The notes beneath the pieces were generated by a model, which worked only from the letters and a program-made list of their open reading frames with translations, was not told the DNA's origin and did no database searches. A stretch of 64,000 nucleotides of DNA, taken from positions 186,001-250,000 of the forward strand of contig JAUIFE010000009.1 in NCBI GenBank assembly GCA_030429565.1, read 5' to 3'. Origin of the DNA: Holophagae bacterium (GTDB lineage: Bacteria > Acidobacteriota > Holophagae > Acanthopleuribacterales > Acanthopleuribacteraceae). Numbering within the stretch: position 1 is the stretch's first letter; every line of letters starts with the position of its first letter. Shown in pieces: positions 44,786-54,148 of the stretch. The position numbers and the translations under genes are program-made.

Positions 44786-47386
44786 ATGCAGCGAATCTTA
44801 GGCCGGTTAGTTTGGGTCTGTCTTTTTTTAAGCGTGGGGGGTCATCTCAACGCTGCGCGTGAGGGCGATGCCTTGCTGCGCTTTCTGCCCGAACAAACCA
44901 AATACGATGCTTCGGTCACGCGACCCGAGGCGGTTTTGGGATTTGCCGTCGGCCACCAGCATGTCCGCCATGATCAGTCCTTGCAATACCTGCGGCTGTT
45001 GGCCGAACAGTCGCCGCGCGCTCGCTGGGTTTCCTTGGGTCGTACCCACGAAGGACGTGAGCTGGTTCATTTGGTTTTTTCGCATCCTGATAACCTCGCC
45101 AACTTAGAAGCCCTGCGTCAAGAACACCTCAATTTTGCGCTGACCGGCCAAAGCGGACGCAGCACCGCCGAAATGCCGGTCGTGGTGTGGCTGGCCTACA
45201 GTATTCACGGCAATGAAGCGTCGGGTGCCAACGCGGCGTTGGTCACCGCCTACCACTTGGCCGCCGCGCAAAAGATCGATCCCTTACTGCGCAACACCAT
45301 CATTCTGCTGGACCCGTCGCTTAACCCCGACGGCATGGATCGCTTTGCGACCTGGGTCAACAGCCATCGTGGGCGCACGCCGGTCGCCGATGCCTACACG
45401 CGCGAACACCGCGAAGCCTGGCCGCGCGGCCGCACCAACCATTATTGGTTCGACCTGAATCGCGACTGGTTATTGCTCCAGCATCCCGAATCACAGGCTC
45501 GTGTTGCCCAGTTCCAGCGCTGGCGCCCCAATGTGGTCGCCGATTTCCACGAAATGGGCACCAACGCCACCTACTTTTTTCAGCCAGGCGTGCCTTCGCG
45601 CCAAAACCCCCTGATTTCTGAACAGACCTTAACCCTGACCCGTCGTTTCGCCGAATACCATGCGCGCGGCTTGGATGAGCGTGGCGAACTGTATTTCACC
45701 GAGGAGAGTTTTGACGACTTTTTCTTTGGGAAGGGGTCGACTTATCCGGATGCTCAGGGTGGGATCGGCATTTTGTTTGAACAAGCCAGCGCGCGCGGTC
45801 ACGTCAAGCACCGCTTCAACGGCGAGTTGACTTTTGCCGATGCGATTCACAATCAGGTCACCACCTCCCTGACAACTTTGGAAGCGGCCTTGGCGCAACG
45901 CAAGGCGCTGCTCGAGTACCAGGACCAAAGTCGCCGCAAGGCGCTGGCCGACGGCGCCAAATCGTCGGTAAAGGCTTATGTGGTCGGCGATGACGGCGAC
46001 CCCATGCGCCTTCATTATCTAGTGAAGAACCTGCTCGCCCACCGCATTGTTGTCCACGAACTGGCCGAGCCGGTTCGCGTGGGCGAACAAACCATTTCTC
46101 GTGGGATTGTGGTGCCGACGGAACAGGCGCAATACCCGTTGGTGACGTCGCTGTTCGAGCGCCGCACCCGCTTCCAAGACGATGTTTTCTACGATATTTC
46201 CGCATGGAACTTCGCTATGGCCCACAACCTGCCTCATCTCGAATTGGGGCAAGGCAACTTTCGATCGCGCGTGATGGGGCCGGCTTTAACCGAGGCCGTT
46301 CTCCCGCAGCCGCATTTGCCGGAAAAAGCCGCCGGTTATGCTTATCTGTTGGAGTGGTCTGGTTACTTCGCACCCAAAGCCGCGTATCGTCTGCAAGCGG
46401 CCGGCGTTCACGTATGGGCCGCCGCCAAACCTTTTCGCGCGGCGACGGCGGCTGGACCGACCGATTTTGCAGCGGGTACCCTGATGGTGCCGCTCGGTGA
46501 GCAAAAACTTGCCGCCGCCGAGGTCGACCGCTTGGTACGCGAGGCCGCGCGCGAAGCCGGCATTGATGCTTACGCTCTCGACAGCGGCTTAACCCCGCAA
46601 GGCATGGATTTGGGTTCGCGCAACTTCCACTTGCTAAAGCAGCCCAACATTGTCGTGGCGGTTGACGGCGGCGTGAACAGTAACCGCGCCGGCGAAATTT
46701 GGTTTACGCTCGATCACGACTACGGTTTTGCCACCGCATTGGTGGCCTGCAAGGATTTGGACTTGGTTGATTGGTCGCAAAAGACGCACCTCATCCTGCC
46801 GGACGGCTCCTTGGAGCAAATTGATAGCAAGGCGCTGACGCCCATTAAGGCGTGGTTGGATCGGGGTGGTAACCTGATTGCGTTGGGCGGTGCCGTGCGC
46901 TGGTTGGATCAAGCTAAGTGGGTCAATCCCAGCCTTAGCGATGTGTCGCAACCCCAGACCAGTGAGCGCGACGCGAAGCAAGCCGGTCCGGTGCGACCGC
47001 GTTGGGCGGATCGCGAAAAGGACCGTGCCCGCAAGCGCATTTCCGGTGCGATCTTTTCCGCACAAATGGACCTGACCCACCCGCTCGCTTTTGGTTACCG
47101 CCGCGCTGAAATCTTCCTGTTTCGCAATCACACCATGGCTTTGGATCCCGGTAACCGCCCCTTGTCGGCGCCGGTACGCTACAGCGACCAATCACTGCAA
47201 AGCGGTTACGCCGACAGTGTCATTGTTTCGCGGTTGGCCGACAAAGCGGCGGCTCAGGTTTTTGGGATGAGCAATCGCGGCACCGTGATCTTATTGCACG
47301 ATCATCCCGGCTTTCGCGGTTTTTGGCGCGGTTCGAATCGACTTTTGCTCAACAGTCTATTTTTTAATGAGATGATGCAGCACTAA
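44786..47386 (+). CDS. Exported M14-family zinc carboxypeptidase
   Basis: An 866-residue protein. The ATG at 44786 follows AAAGGTG and gives a clear signal peptide (LGRLVWVCLFLSVGG, to LNAA). Catalytic part: HGNEASG (zinc His and Glu), RDWLLLQHPES, VADFHEMG (third zinc ligand His) and GIGILFEQASARG (catalytic Glu). The C-terminal ~250 residues include a flavodoxin-like segment (KAWLDRGGNLIALGG) seen in large M14 proteins. It should trim peptides in the periplasm or outside the cell. Stand-alone gene. Longer start at 44690 has no ribosome-binding site. Confidence 0.83.
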   Translation: MQRILGRLVWVCLFLSVGGHLNAAREGDALLRFLPEQTKYDASVTRPEAVLGFAVGHQHVRHDQSLQYLRLLAEQSPRARWVSLGRTHEGRELVHLVFSHPDNLANLEALRQEHLNFALTGQSGRSTAEMPVVVWLAYSIHGNEASGANAALVTAYHLAAAQKIDPLLRNTIILLDPSLNPDGMDRFATWVNSHRGRTPVADAYTREHREAWPRGRTNHYWFDLNRDWLLLQHPESQARVAQFQRWRPNVVADFHEMGTNATYFFQPGVPSRQNPLISEQTLTLTRRFAEYHARGLDERGELYFTEESFDDFFFGKGSTYPDAQGGIGILFEQASARGHVKHRFNGELTFADAIHNQVTTSLTTLEAALAQRKALLEYQDQSRRKALADGAKSSVKAYVVGDDGDPMRLHYLVKNLLAHRIVVHELAEPVRVGEQTISRGIVVPTEQAQYPLVTSLFERRTRFQDDVFYDISAWNFAMAHNLPHLELGQGNFRSRVMGPALTEAVLPQPHLPEKAAGYAYLLEWSGYFAPKAAYRLQAAGVHVWAAAKPFRAATAAGPTDFAAGTLMVPLGEQKLAAAEVDRLVREAAREAGIDAYALDSGLTPQGMDLGSRNFHLLKQPNIVVAVDGGVNSNRAGEIWFTLDHDYGFATALVACKDLDLVDWSQKTHLILPDGSLEQIDSKALTPIKAWLDRGGNLIALGGAVRWLDQAKWVNPSLSDVSQPQTSERDAKQAGPVRPRWADREKDRARKRISGAIFSAQMDLTHPLAFGYRRAEIFLFRNHTMALDPGNRPLSAPVRYSDQSLQSGYADSVIVSRLADKAAAQVFGMSNRGTVILLHDHPGFRGFWRGSNRLLLNSLFFNEMMQH

Positions 47387-47674
47387 CACCAGTCTTGTGG
47401 CGGCACGGTGGCCTGTTCTTCGGATGGTTCACTGGTCACATCACGCCTCGGTGGGAACAAAAACGGCAAATTGTTAACTTTTTATGCACTTTCTCGCAAA
47501 AAAACCGATAAGAGCGATCAGGTCGTATGCTCTCCCGTCTGGCTTTTTCGTCGTGCGCGGATTGTGAACGGCTCCTTGATTTCTGCACGGCCACACGCCC
47601 GTCCCGCCTAGGTTGCCGATCGCGGCCTTTGCGTTTCCCTTTCTTTCCGCCAACCTCCCCAACGCGAGTGTCTT
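47387..47674. other. Intergenic region
   Basis: No gene seen. A short GAG before the ATG at 47675 is the only weak ribosome-binding site. Confidence 0.4.
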
Positions 47675-50152
47675 ATGTCCGAATCAATGGAAACCTTCGA
47701 GAATTACGAGATCCACGGGATCGCCCGCGATTGTTGGGAGCGTGGTCTCACCGGTGTTCTTCGGACCGAGGTGCAGGGCTACAGCAAAGACCTGTTCTTT
47801 CGCGACGGTCTGGTGATTTTCGCGAACTCGGAGGACCCGGCCAACAAATTGCCGCAAGTGCTCATCAGCCAAGGACGGTTTACCGAAGAACAGTTCGACG
47901 CCGTCGAAGGGAATTTCCGGCCTGAGATTTCGGTCGGCCGCAACCTTGTTGAAATGGGGTTGATCACGCAGCAGGAACTCGTCGAAGGCGCGCGCGCCCA
48001 AGTTTTCCACGTTTTTGAGAGTGTGATGCAGGCCCGCGATGGACGGCACGAGGTGCAAGAGGGCCCTTTACCGGACGGCGTTGTCAACTTACCGCTTAAT
48101 TTTCCAGCCGATTTTCTTAAAGCCTTCCTGACGCTGCAAGATCGCGCTTGGGTGTCCTCCCAGTTTGGCGAGGACCTGGGCTTCGTGCCCCACCGCGTTG
48201 ATGACCGACCCATTCACTTCGATCAAGTGCCTGTCGCCGATTTTGCCCAAACCATTTACGACATGATTGACGGTGAAACGGACGGCAATCACCTCGCCTT
48301 TGAAACCGACGTTGAAGATTTTACCTTGCTCAAGTTTCTGTATGCTTTGAAGGCGATGGGTTTTATTTCGGTCGATGTTGAAGCTGCTTTGGATCCCGGT
48401 GACGAGTCACTGCTCGACGACGATGAAGCCTCGATGTTTGCCGCTGAGTTAAATGAGGTTGTCAATCAAAACGATCGGGTTGAGCAACTGGGGATGGCCG
48501 GCCTCGAAGAGACCATGGAGATCGGCGGGGCGGTCGGGGCGGCCATGGATGAGGCGCTCCCTTCCATGGATGCGACCGTTGAACTGTCTCGCGCCAACTT
48601 GGGGGCGCCGGAACCGGAAAGCATTTTTGCCGACGACGAAGAAGCTGAGGAACCCGAGGTCGAAGAGGATTACGACGCCGCGATTGCCGCCTTTGAGGCC
48701 GATGACGACGACGATGATGTGATGGTAGCCGAGCCCGAGATTACCTCGGCCTTTGACGACGAGGAAGAGGACGAGGGCTTTGATGATTTGTCCAGTGATT
48801 TGCTGGAAAAAGAGCTTGAAGCGATGGCGCATCCCATGGGTGCCGCCTTGGATGAAGAACCCCTGGTTCGTAATACCGTCGACGAGGATGATGACGAAGC
48901 TGAGCAAGACGACGAAGAGGCCTTGGCGGCGGTGGGTTCGGATTCGGGTTACCAGCGTCGCATGTTGTTTAGTTTGCTCCTATTGTGTTTGGGGGGGTTC
49001 GGTTTGGCCTGGCATCGCGGTTTGGTTGATCCGGTTGCGCCTTTGGCTCGATTTGGGGTGGGTTTGCTGAGCGATGACCCACCACCGGACCTGGTCGTCG
49101 ACGAAAACGCCGACCTGGCCATGGTTGAGACCGATGAGGTGCCGCCTGACGCGGCAACTGCCGAAAACACCGATTCAACCACGCCTGAAACCGACCAACC
49201 GATTGAAGCAAAAGTGACTGATCCCGAAGCGCAAGCGCAAAGCGAGCCGGAGGCGATCGCCAACCAGGCCGGTCGCGACAGCGAACCTAAACCGGATCCG
49301 GTTGTCGCCGAAGCTGAGCCGCCCAAAAACACGACGCCCCAGGAGCCGATCCAGGTCGAGCCGGTAAAAGATCCAGTCGACGACCCGGCCTCGCAAACCG
49401 CGGTGGCGGCAGTTGTGGAAGAACCGCAAAAACCACAGCCGGAGCCGTCGCCCGCCGAAAAATTCGTATCACCGGTGGCCGGTGGTTGGGATCCCGCAAC
49501 CGGCCGACCGATTGCCGGTTATCAACCAGGCGTTGGGCCGATTTCGCAGCGACAGCCGGGCTTCGCCTTACCCGACCTGCCGCGCGCGGGTTCGGCCATG
49601 GTTAATCCGCCTGCTGATTCGCCTTGGGCCTCGTTGTTGGCACGTCGTGAGCCGGGATCACCCTTCAGTGGTAATCTGGTGGCGGGTGACCCCGCCGTTG
49701 AAGCTGAGACTGTCAAAGCATCCGTCAAGGTTGAGCCGACCAAGGCCGCGCCGCGCCGTACCAATAGCACGCAAAATAAACCCAAACAACCTCCGCCCGC
49801 GACCACCAATACCGAGGTGGCAAAACCGACGGTGACGGTGCCGGGCGCCGATCCTTTCGCCGATGTGATGCGCCGCAGTCAAGCCGCGTTGACCCCGCAG
49901 GCCGAGCGTTTCACCTTGCGTTTGTTTCTCGCTTGTCAGCCTTCGTCGGTCGAGAAAGCACAGACGACCGCCGGCGCCGAGAATCCGCTGTATCTGCTGC
50001 CGCGTGATTTTCGCGGACGGACCTGCTACAGCGTTTGCTGGGGTGTTTTTGACAGTCGCTTGGATGCGTTGGAGTTTCGCAAGCAGCTACCGCAGGGTCT
50101 CGTCGAGCGCCTGACCGACGTTGAGGTTTACCAGATTAAAAAACTGCTCTAA
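47675..50152 (+). CDS. DUF4388 (PATAN)-type membrane-anchored protein
   Basis: An 825-residue protein. The first ~160 residues match DUF4388 text (GLTGVLRTEVQGYSKDLFFRDG, LPQVLISQGRFTEEQFD, RNLVEMGLITQQEL, VFESVMQ), a PATAN-like domain linked to c-di-GMP or chemosensory networks. A highly acidic stretch (about 285-425) precedes one membrane helix (MLFSLLLLCLGGFGLAW, about 429-445). The rest is a Pro/Glu/Ala-rich outside part (about 460-740). It ends with ~80 residues containing YLLPRDFRGRTCYSVCWG and FDSRLDALEFRKQL, resembling a SPOR domain that binds denuded peptidoglycan. It may join cytoplasmic signalling to the cell wall. Confidence 0.65.
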   Translation: MSESMETFENYEIHGIARDCWERGLTGVLRTEVQGYSKDLFFRDGLVIFANSEDPANKLPQVLISQGRFTEEQFDAVEGNFRPEISVGRNLVEMGLITQQELVEGARAQVFHVFESVMQARDGRHEVQEGPLPDGVVNLPLNFPADFLKAFLTLQDRAWVSSQFGEDLGFVPHRVDDRPIHFDQVPVADFAQTIYDMIDGETDGNHLAFETDVEDFTLLKFLYALKAMGFISVDVEAALDPGDESLLDDDEASMFAAELNEVVNQNDRVEQLGMAGLEETMEIGGAVGAAMDEALPSMDATVELSRANLGAPEPESIFADDEEAEEPEVEEDYDAAIAAFEADDDDDDVMVAEPEITSAFDDEEEDEGFDDLSSDLLEKELEAMAHPMGAALDEEPLVRNTVDEDDDEAEQDDEEALAAVGSDSGYQRRMLFSLLLLCLGGFGLAWHRGLVDPVAPLARFGVGLLSDDPPPDLVVDENADLAMVETDEVPPDAATAENTDSTTPETDQPIEAKVTDPEAQAQSEPEAIANQAGRDSEPKPDPVVAEAEPPKNTTPQEPIQVEPVKDPVDDPASQTAVAAVVEEPQKPQPEPSPAEKFVSPVAGGWDPATGRPIAGYQPGVGPISQRQPGFALPDLPRAGSAMVNPPADSPWASLLARREPGSPFSGNLVAGDPAVEAETVKASVKVEPTKAAPRRTNSTQNKPKQPPPATTNTEVAKPTVTVPGADPFADVMRRSQAALTPQAERFTLRLFLACQPSSVEKAQTTAGAENPLYLLPRDFRGRTCYSVCWGVFDSRLDALEFRKQLPQGLVERLTDVEVYQIKKLL

Positions 50153-50168
50153 CGCTTTTGGGCCCCAT

Positions 50169-50200
50169 AAAAAAGGCGAAGCCCGTGCTTCGCCTTTTTT
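50169..50200. terminator. Bidirectional rho-independent terminator
   Basis: AAAAAAGGCGAAGC (50169-50182) pairs perfectly with GCTTCGCCTTTTTT (50187-50200) around CCGT. It serves the DUF4388 gene and, on the minus strand, prfB. Confidence 0.92.
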
Positions 50201-50214
50201 TGGAAAATGACCGT

Positions 50215-51337
50215 TTAAACAGCCAGCTCGTTGTCTTCTTTTTCTTTGGCCGACTGCGACAGCAAGTAAGCGCGAATGAAATCGTTTAAATCGCCTTCCA
50301 GGACCTTGTCCGGTTGGCTCGATTCGGTTTCCGTGCGGTGGTCGCGCACTTGGCGGTAGGGGAACAGCACGTAGGTGCGGATTTGACTACCGAAGTTGAT
50401 GTCCATTTTTGCAGCCGAGTTTGAACGGACCGCTTCTTCGTGTTCTTGGCGCTGCAATTCAGCGAGGCGTGAGCGCAAGACTTTCATAGCGGTAGCGCGG
50501 TTTTTGATTTGAGAGCGTTCGTTTTGGCAGTTGACGACAATGCCGGTGGGCAAGTGCGTGATCCGCACCGCTGAATCGGTTGTGTTGACGTGCTGGCCGC
50601 CCGCGCCGGAGGAGCGGAAGGTGTCGATCCGCAGATCTTTCTCGTCAATGTCGACTTCGGCGTCGTTTTCGATCTCCGGTGTGACGTGGACCGAGCAAAA
50701 CGAGGTTTGGCGGCGTTTGGCGGCGTCGAAAGGGGAGATACGGATTAGACGATGCACGCCGGATTCAGCTTTGAGCATGCCGTAGGCGTATCGACCCTCA
50801 ATGCGCAACATGGCCGATTTGACACCGGCCTGGTCGCCTTCCTGGCGTTCGAGGATTTCACATTTGAAATCTTCTTTTTCGCAGTAGCGCACGTACATAC
50901 GCAGCAGCATCTCGGCCCAATCGTTGCTCTCGGTCCCACCCGCTCCGGGGTGAAGGACCAAAATAGCCGCGCTGTCGTCGTGTTCACCGGACAGCATCAT
51001 TTTGATTTCGTTGGCCTCGATGAGGTTGTAGTAGTCCTGGAGCAAGGTTTCCAATTCGGCGGAAACGTCTTCGCCCTCTTTAATCAGTTCTTGGTGAACC
51101 TCGATATCCTCGAGCAAGGTTTCGAACTTTTTGGCGAGATCGATGTCTTGCTGAACCGCGTTGCGCTGTTTCAGAACGTTTTGGGCTTTCTCATTGTCAT
51201 TCCAGAAATCTGGATCGGTGGAAAGCGCTTCGAGTTCGAGCAACTTCTTGGCATTGCCGGGTAGGTCAAAGATAACTCCGGATGCGAAGTGCGCGGGCGT
51301 TCTGGGCCTCGAGTTGTTGCAGTAGTGTGTCCAACAT
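50215..51337 (-). CDS. prfB: Peptide chain release factor 2, with programmed +1 frameshift
   Basis: A 373-residue RF2 read in two frames. It starts at ATG 51337 with AGGAGG upstream and reads 23 codons to SYL followed by TGA (51268-51266). Preceding the stop, CGGAG and the slippery CTT-TGA-C element match the known prfB frameshift signal. A +1 shift continues as DLPGNAKK into the long frame. Domain text: SPFDAAKRRQTSF, the catalytic SGAGGQHVN motif and QNERSQIKNRATAMKVL. It frees peptides at UGA and UAA. When RF2 is scarce, slow UGA reading lets more RF2 be made. Only the second frame is visible as one open frame. Confidence 0.95.
51260..51285 (-). promoter_or_regulatory. prfB programmed frameshift site
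   Basis: On the minus strand: CGG AGT TAT CTT TGA C. The internal Shine-Dalgarno-like CGGAG lies just before CTT, whose tRNA slips forward one base on the in-frame UGA. This follows the known autoregulatory design of RF2 genes. Confidence 0.92.
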
Positions 51338-51418
51338 GGTGACCTCCTTGAACAAAGGCGCCGGATTCGGCGCGGTCGGCGAAAAAAGAGCCGCTAGGTA
51401 GAGAACCACGAAAGCAAG

Positions 51419-52118
51419 CCGTCCGCAACCCCTTTCTGTGGGGAAGGGCGGCCTTGGGACGTTTGCTTGTCGGTGCCGCGACCGCCTCGGAAGAAGGGTC
51501 GCGCCGGGTGTGACGCCTGCAGCCCGTCTTGGCGCGCGATGTTTGGAAGGGCGTCCCGGCTGGGCGCCCCATTGGTTGGGGTGACCGCCTCGGAAGAAGG
51601 GTCGCGCCGGGTGTGACGCCTGTAGCCCGTCTTAGCGCGCGATGCTAGGGTGGCGAGGACGCCCCATTGTCTACCGCTGTCTACCGCGAGCGTCCCGGAA
51701 GAGTGGGCGCGTTGTGCACAACACGTGCTTCCCGGCGACCGCCCATGCAGTCGCCTGGTTGACGCACGTTTCGAACACGCTTTCCGACCCATGCCGTCAG
51801 AACAAGGCTTCCACCGAGGCCTGAAGCTGAAACCTTGAGGCTCTACTGATCCTGCCGAAGCGCAAGTGGCGGCGAACAGGGGGGAGGATGGGACGTCCTC
51901 CAAAAAAAGCAGCAACGCGGACGGATGTGAGGCCGAAGGTGAGCGAAAAGCGCGCCCATTCTTCCGAGGCGGAAGGGGCGGCGAGACGGGTGACAAAGCA
52001 AGGACGCCCTTCCAAAAAAAAACGCGGGCGGATGCAAAGAAGCAGGTGAGCAAATAAGCGCGCCACCTCTTCCGAGGCGGTAGGGGTCCCCAATAAAGGC
52101 GGAAATTAAGGCCGCCCT
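51419..52118. repeat. Dispersed bipartite repeat, locus 2
   Basis: A 0.7 kb non-coding array upstream of prfB. The forward arm holds two 62-bp direct repeats (51480-51541 and 51583-51644), starting GACCGCCTCGGAAGAAGG and differing at only two bases. After a ~220-base middle, two inverted-orientation units follow (about 51890-51974 and 51998-52084) containing AAAAAGCAGCAACGCGGACGG-like and CTTCCGAGGCGG cores. Pieces match locus 1 in the same order. A 243-residue frame on the minus strand is only the repeat read through. Confidence 0.78.
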
Positions 52119-52322
52119 TCCCCAAAAAGCTTGACGGACACCGGAATCCGCATTTATGTTGGTTTAATCAACATTCCAGAACCCAGAGAAAGCTTGGCGG
52201 CCAAGCGACGACCTCACGCCTCGGCCAGTTAGGCTGGTTTGGATTTGGAAAAAAGTTAAAATGTGTGTTGACATGGTGTGGGGGCGGTGCTAAATTTCAG
52301 CGTCTCGCCAACGCGAGCTTGT
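52119..52322. other. Stretch before tRNA-Val
   Basis: Holds the tRNA promoter (52268-52296). Nothing else identified between the repeat and the promoter. Confidence 0.5.
52268..52296 (+). promoter_or_regulatory. Sigma-70-type promoter of tRNA-Val
   Basis: TTGACA (52268-52273) and TAAATT (52291-52296) are separated by exactly 17 bases. The tRNA starts 26 bases after the -10 box. Confidence 0.75.
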
Positions 52323-52397
<75 letters not shown>

Positions 52398-52457
52398 TTT
52401 TTGCGTTTGGGCCCGAGTTCTGGAGCCTGCTTGCCACGTTTCTTTCTAGGAGGTTTT

Positions 52458-52997
52458 TTGCGAAGAAACACCAAAGATACTCAGCGTGTGAATGACACCA
52501 TTCGAGCCAAAGTCGTCCGTGTAATTGGCGCCGACGGCGAACAGGCGGGTATCATGACCGTCCGGGAAGCGATGGACCTGGCTGCAGAAAGTAGTCTTGA
52601 CCTCGTTGAAATTGCCCCCAATAGTGATCCGCCTGTTTGTAAGGTTATGAACTTTGGGAAGTTCAAGTTTCAGCAGAGTAAAAAGGCTAAAGATGCCAAG
52701 AGTAAACAAAAACATGTTCAGGTCAAAGAGGTAAAGTTCAAGCCTCGTATTGACGAACACGATTTTCAGACAAAAGTTCGCCACATCCGCAAGTTTATTG
52801 GGAACGGCGACAAGTGCCGTGTCTTTGTTCATTTTCGTGGGCGAGAGATGGCGCACCGCGATATCGGGATCAAACTGCTCCAGCGCGTCATTGAGGAGAC
52901 TCAAGATGTCAGCTCTGTCGAGAAAGGGATCACCAACGAAGGCAACCAAACCGCAATGATCCTGGTCAGCCAGGACGTTGTTAAGAAAGGTAAATAA
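52458..52997 (+). CDS. infC: Translation initiation factor IF-3
   Basis: A 179-residue IF-3. Start TTG at 52458 with AGGAGG 4 bases upstream; no ATG is in place. IF-3 genes often use rare starts for autoregulation. Text: RVNDTIRAKVVRVIGADGEQ, AMDLAAESSLDLVEIAPNS, PPVCKVMNFGKFKFQQSKK, then the C-domain (VKEVKFKPRIDEHDFQTK, VFVHFRGREMAHRDIGI). It keeps the 30S subunit apart and checks the start codon. First gene of infC-rpmI-rplT. Confidence 0.95.
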   Translation: MRRNTKDTQRVNDTIRAKVVRVIGADGEQAGIMTVREAMDLAAESSLDLVEIAPNSDPPVCKVMNFGKFKFQQSKKAKDAKSKQKHVQVKEVKFKPRIDEHDFQTKVRHIRKFIGNGDKCRVFVHFRGREMAHRDIGIKLLQRVIEETQDVSSVEKGITNEGNQTAMILVSQDVVKKGK

Positions 52998-53055
52998 CCT
53001 TCCCGCATTCGTCTGATTACCATAGCAAACCATTTCAATCAAAAGGGGCGTAGTC

Positions 53056-53253
53056 GTGCCTAAGCTGAAGACCCACCGTGGCGCCGCCAAACGTTTTACG
53101 TTCACCGGCAGCGGTAAGATTAAACGGAACAAGGCTTTCAAAAACCACATCTTGACCAAGAAAAGCGCCAAACAGAAACGCAACCTTGGTAAAAGCGGTT
53201 TGGTCGACAAAAGCGACCACAAACGCGTAGTGGATATGTTGCCAAACAACTAA
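53056..53253 (+). CDS. rpmI: Ribosomal protein bL35
   Basis: A 65-residue basic protein, PKLKTHRGAAKRFTFTGSG then KRNKAFKNHILTKKS, the bL35 signature. Start GTG with AAAGGGG nearby. Between infC and rplT, the standard order. Confidence 0.96.
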   Translation: MPKLKTHRGAAKRFTFTGSGKIKRNKAFKNHILTKKSAKQKRNLGKSGLVDKSDHKRVVDMLPNN

Positions 53254-53283
53254 CCACGGTTCTTATTTAAGGAGCACCAACCC

Positions 53284-53643
53284 ATGTCTCGAGTTAAAAG
53301 AGGAAACAAACGGCGAATTAAACGCAAAAAGTACCTTCGCGTTACCAAAGGTTTCTTTGGTTTCAAGAAGAACCTGTACCGTTACGCACGCGAAGCTGCG
53401 GACCGGGCCATGCTTTTCGCCTACCGTGACCGGCGCAGAAAGAAACGGGATTTCCGTAAGCTTTGGATCGTCCGCATTAATGCTGCTGCACGGTTGAATC
53501 AATCTACCTACTCCTCTTTCATGAACGGCCTCAAAAAAGCGGGCATCATTTTGGACCGCAAGGTTCTTGCCGAAATCGCCGTTCGTGATCCCCAGGGGTT
53601 CAGCCAGTTGGTTCAAACAGCCAAAGCGGCGCTCGCAGCTTAG
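53284..53643 (+). CDS. rplT: Ribosomal protein bL20
   Basis: A 119-residue basic protein: MSRVKRGNKRRIKRKKYLRV, AREAADRAMLFAYRDRRRKK, LWIVRINAAARLN. Binds 23S rRNA early in 50S assembly and, in other bacteria, represses its own operon. A GGAG lies just upstream. Confidence 0.97.
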   Translation: MSRVKRGNKRRIKRKKYLRVTKGFFGFKKNLYRYAREAADRAMLFAYRDRRRKKRDFRKLWIVRINAAARLNQSTYSSFMNGLKKAGIILDRKVLAEIAVRDPQGFSQLVQTAKAALAA

Positions 53644-54148
53644 CGACGACCTTTTTTACGGCCTTTCGGCCTCCCTCACAATCAATGAAAGCCGGCTTTC
53701 CTAAAAGCCGGCTTTTGTTTTTTGGGCATTCTGGTATAAGCTAGCCCGAAGTTCTCGTCAGGGTTCGTGGCGTGAACGGGAGAAGGTGGTCACTTGAGCT
53801 GAGCGATAATCGCGAAGATGTTTGGGCAAGGTGCTGGAGCCAAAGGGGTTTTTGAGAAGTGCCGCGATGCCCGAAAGTCAATCGTGTCCTTTTTGAACGA
53901 TCCGTTGGCCCGTCAGTGTGTCGAAGATCGCGCGAGAATCGTTTTGCTGGGGTGTTACCGCGCCGTTGTCGGTTCGCCGCCGCGGCCTTGTTGGTCAAGG
54001 CCTCTACGGGGCCGCCGCTGACGTTTTCCTTTTCCCGCGCCGCGTTTCATGTCGAAGCCTTGCCGGGGTGTTACCCCACTTTTCGCCTGCACCGGTCTTT
54101 TTTGTCGGCTGTGCGGGTTTGATCCCTCATTAAAAAGGTGTCGCGCTT
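53644..54148. other. Intergenic region between rplT and pheS
   Basis: No gene supported. It begins with the infC operon terminator. The palindrome GGGGTGTTACCCC lies near 54067-54079 and a related GGGGTGTTACCGC near 53949. No clear Phe-rich leader peptide or T-box was seen. Confidence 0.45.
53688..53715 (+). terminator. Terminator of the infC operon
   Basis: AAAGCCGGCTTT occurs at 53688-53699 and again at 53704-53715; the two copies pair into a 12-bp stem with a 4-base loop. TGTTTTTT follows. Confidence 0.88.

Noticed and set aside
51394..52125. 243-residue minus-strand frame upstream of prfB
   Set aside because: Its translation is the dispersed repeat read through (repeating SSEAV / RPFFRGG text). 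No ribosome-binding site and no family similarity.
53818..54021. 67-residue plus-strand frame before pheS
   Set aside because: No ribosome-binding site; overlaps other equally open frames; no family similarity.
53720..54148. pheST attenuator or T-box
   Set aside because: No Phe-rich leader peptide, no T-box core and no terminator/antiterminator pair could be found.
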